Source: Flavobacteriaceae bacterium MAR_2010_188 (GTDB lineage Bacteria; Bacteroidota; Bacteroidia; Flavobacteriales; Flavobacteriaceae). Taken from it: a stretch of DNA of 64,000 nt. Under the pieces are notes generated by a model. It worked only from the letters and a program-made list of their open reading frames with translations. It did not search any database and was not told the origin of the DNA. The DNA is taken from positions 3,002,001 through 3,066,000 of the forward strand of contig LT629302.1 of assembly GCA_900104375.1 (NCBI GenBank), read 5' to 3'. Of the stretch, positions 62,421-64,000 are shown piece after piece (the stretch's first letter is position 1; the number at the start of each line of letters is the position of its first letter). Both the position numbers and the translations under genes were made by a program.

Positions 62421-63491
62421 ATGCAACTGTACAATACTTTAAGCGCGAAAGAAAGAGCAGATTTAATTGAACAGGCCGGTAAGGATCGCCTAACAATCTC
62501 TTTCTACAAATACGCCAAAATCCTAAATACCGAAATCTTTCGAAATCATATGTTCATTGCCTGGGACAGTCTTGAGGTACTTGGTAGAATATACATCGCA
62601 AAAGAGGGTATAAACGCCCAACTTTCTTTGCCCGCAGATAAATTCAATGCTTTTAAGCAACATTTAGACAGTGTTTCCTTTTTAGAGAATGTTCGGTTAA
62701 ATGTAGCTCTAGAACACGATAATTTTGCTTTCTTAAAATTGAAGGTAAAAGTGCGCGATAAAATCGTGGCGGATGGACTTAATGACGAAACCTTTGATGT
62801 AACCGATAGAGGAGTGCACGTCGATGCCGAAATGTTTAATCAACTGATCGAAAACCCCGATACCGTATTGGTCGATATGCGTAACCATTACGAAAGTGAA
62901 ATCGGGCGATTTAAAAATGCGATTACCCCAGATGTGGATACTTTTAGGGACTCACTTCCGATAATCGAAGAAGACTTAAAAGAACATAAAGAGGATAAAA
63001 ACTTAGTAATGTATTGTACCGGCGGAATCCGTTGTGAGAAAGCAAGTGCCTATTACAAGCATAAAGGTTTTAAAAATGTGTTTCAGCTAGACGGAGGCAT
63101 TATAAACTACGTTAGGCAGGTCAACGAGAAGGGTTTAGAAAACAAGTTTATTGGTAAAAACTTTGTCTTTGACGAAAGACGTTCAGAACGTATTACCGAA
63201 GACGTAATTGCTCATTGTCATCAATGCGGAAAACCTGCAGATTTGCACGTTAACTGTGCTAATGAAGCCTGTCATTTGCTTTTTATTCAGTGTGAAGATT
63301 GTAAAAATTCAATGGAGGGCTGTTGTTCTACAAACTGTATGGAAGTACACAGATTGCCCTACGCCGAACAAAAAGCTCTTCGCAAAGGTCAAGGCAACAG
63401 CAACGATATCTTTAAAAAAGGGCGAGCCGAACATTTACCCTATAAGAAAGATTTGCGAAATATCTTTGATGTTTTAAAGCCGAATGCTTAA
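62421..63491 (+). CDS. trhO: tRNA uridine(34) hydroxylase, rhodanese family
   Basis: Oxygen-dependent enzyme making 5-hydroxyuridine at position 34 of tRNA. A 356-residue protein with an N-terminal acylphosphatase-like domain, a rhodanese domain (VLVDMRNHYESEIGRF) with the catalytic loop CTGGIRC (Cys199, Cys205), and a C-terminal Cys-rich region (CHQCGKPADLHVNC, CEDCKNSMEGCCSTNC) that probably binds zinc. Its stop overlaps the ATG of the radical SAM gene by one base (TAATG). Confidence 0.93.
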   Translation: MQLYNTLSAKERADLIEQAGKDRLTISFYKYAKILNTEIFRNHMFIAWDSLEVLGRIYIAKEGINAQLSLPADKFNAFKQHLDSVSFLENVRLNVALEHDNFAFLKLKVKVRDKIVADGLNDETFDVTDRGVHVDAEMFNQLIENPDTVLVDMRNHYESEIGRFKNAITPDVDTFRDSLPIIEEDLKEHKEDKNLVMYCTGGIRCEKASAYYKHKGFKNVFQLDGGIINYVRQVNEKGLENKFIGKNFVFDERRSERITEDVIAHCHQCGKPADLHVNCANEACHLLFIQCEDCKNSMEGCCSTNCMEVHRLPYAEQKALRKGQGNSNDIFKKGRAEHLPYKKDLRNIFDVLKPNA

Positions 63492-64000
63492 TGAATATTT
63501 ATAAACTCATAAGTCTTAACCGAATTATTACAAATCATCGGATAAAATTTTTTGGGATTTATTTATTGCATAAGTTGAATAAGCGCTACTTAGCAGTTAA
63601 CATTGATCCTGTTCTTGCCTGCAACCTCAGATGTAAAATGTGCTATTTTACAGATGAAGATTACGTGAAAAATAATAAAGGACAGTTTCTTTTGAAAGAC
63701 CTAAAATTGGTGGCCGACCGGATATTTGACCGCGCCCTAAAACTACAGATTGGTTGTGGTACCGAGCCTACTTTATACAAAAACTTACCAGAATTGGTGC
63801 GGTTGGGAAAAGCGCATCATGTGCCATACATATCCTTGACCACCAACGCCAACTTACTTAACCACGATAAGATTGAAGAGCTTTTAGATGCAGGTCTTAA
63901 TGAGTTTACCATTTCCTTGCACGGTGTAACTAAAGATAGTTACGAAGGCTTTATGCAGAACGCGAGTTATGAAAAGTTTATGGACGTTTTTCAAATTTTG
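63491..64000 (+). CDS. radical SAM protein (5' part, cut by the window end)
   Basis: The first 170 codons are present. The iron-sulfur motif CNLRCKMC (Cys44, Cys48, Cys51) follows AVNIDPVLA, and further conserved parts are GCGTEPTLY (a variant of the GGEP SAM motif), LTTNANLL and FTISLHGVTKDSYEGFM. This layout is that of SPASM/MoaA-like radical SAM enzymes. It is translationally coupled to trhO. The C-terminus and any auxiliary cluster are outside the window, so the substrate cannot be predicted. Confidence 0.88.
   Translation, partial: MNIYKLISLNRIITNHRIKFFGIYLLHKLNKRYLAVNIDPVLACNLRCKMCYFTDEDYVKNNKGQFLLKDLKLVADRIFDRALKLQIGCGTEPTLYKNLPELVRLGKAHHVPYISLTTNANLLNHDKIEELLDAGLNEFTISLHGVTKDSYEGFMQNASYEKFMDVFQIL

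Overview
The window is chromosomal DNA of a member of the Flavobacteriaceae (Bacteroidota), probably marine. The evidence is: AT-rich DNA; promoters of the Bacteroidota type (TTTG, about 19 bases, TAnnTTTG); a SprE/PorW-type gliding and type IX secretion lipoprotein; families largely confined to flavobacteria (DUF6341, DUF6427, DUF4254, DUF5687, DUF4292, HU-CCDC81/SPOR); and an ATP synthase operon that ends at atpG without atpD/atpC. No rRNA, tRNA, CRISPR array, prophage or intact insertion sequence was seen.

Bases 1-28,000 hold one large surface-polysaccharide locus. It starts with the tail of an unrecognised gene and a Wzz-like chain-length protein. Precursor genes follow for dTDP-L-rhamnose (rfbBACD), GDP-L-fucose (gmd, fcl) and, further on, UDP-glucuronate/UDP-xylose (ugd, uxs). 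A sulfate-activation block (cysQ, a doubled DUF2061 protein, cysC, cysD, cysN) lies between the sugar genes and the assembly genes, which suggests that PAPS is made for sulfating a glycan or lipid. The assembly genes are two methyltransferases, glycosyltransferases, a Wzx-type flippase, two Wzy/WaaL-like membrane proteins and a WcaJ-type initiating sugar-phosphate transferase. Three genes on the opposite strand (a WbuB-like glycosyltransferase, wecB, and a CapK/PaaK-like adenylating enzyme) converge on its end.

Bases 28,000-46,000 are mostly core genes: purD; upp between two small flavobacterial membrane-protein genes; a DUF4254 and GT9 pair; a PaaE-like reductase; an ABC exporter pair; sprE; a bactofilin; and the ATP synthase block atpZ-(DUF6168-like)-atpBEFHAG. 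The ATP synthase operon is unusual. It has a strong hairpin between atpE and atpF, a palindromic short repeat between atpH and atpA, and a twice-frameshifted four-helix-bundle gene flanked by inverted degenerate repeats between atpA and atpG.

Bases 46,000-64,000 carry a second flippase, dut, a sugar nucleotidyltransferase, and a TPR/DUF4292/EnvC-like cell-envelope operon. Then come a thioesterase, an HU-SPOR protein, dprA, trpS and a PlsC-type acyltransferase. An ECF sigma factor follows, coupled to a protein that looks like an anti-sigma factor fused to an outer-membrane barrel, and then a lipoprotein and recA. The kilobase between recA and trhO has no credible protein gene. It holds a strongly structured, terminator-ended candidate small RNA and several blocks of short repeats, including a telomere-like AATCCCT array. 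The window ends inside a radical SAM gene.
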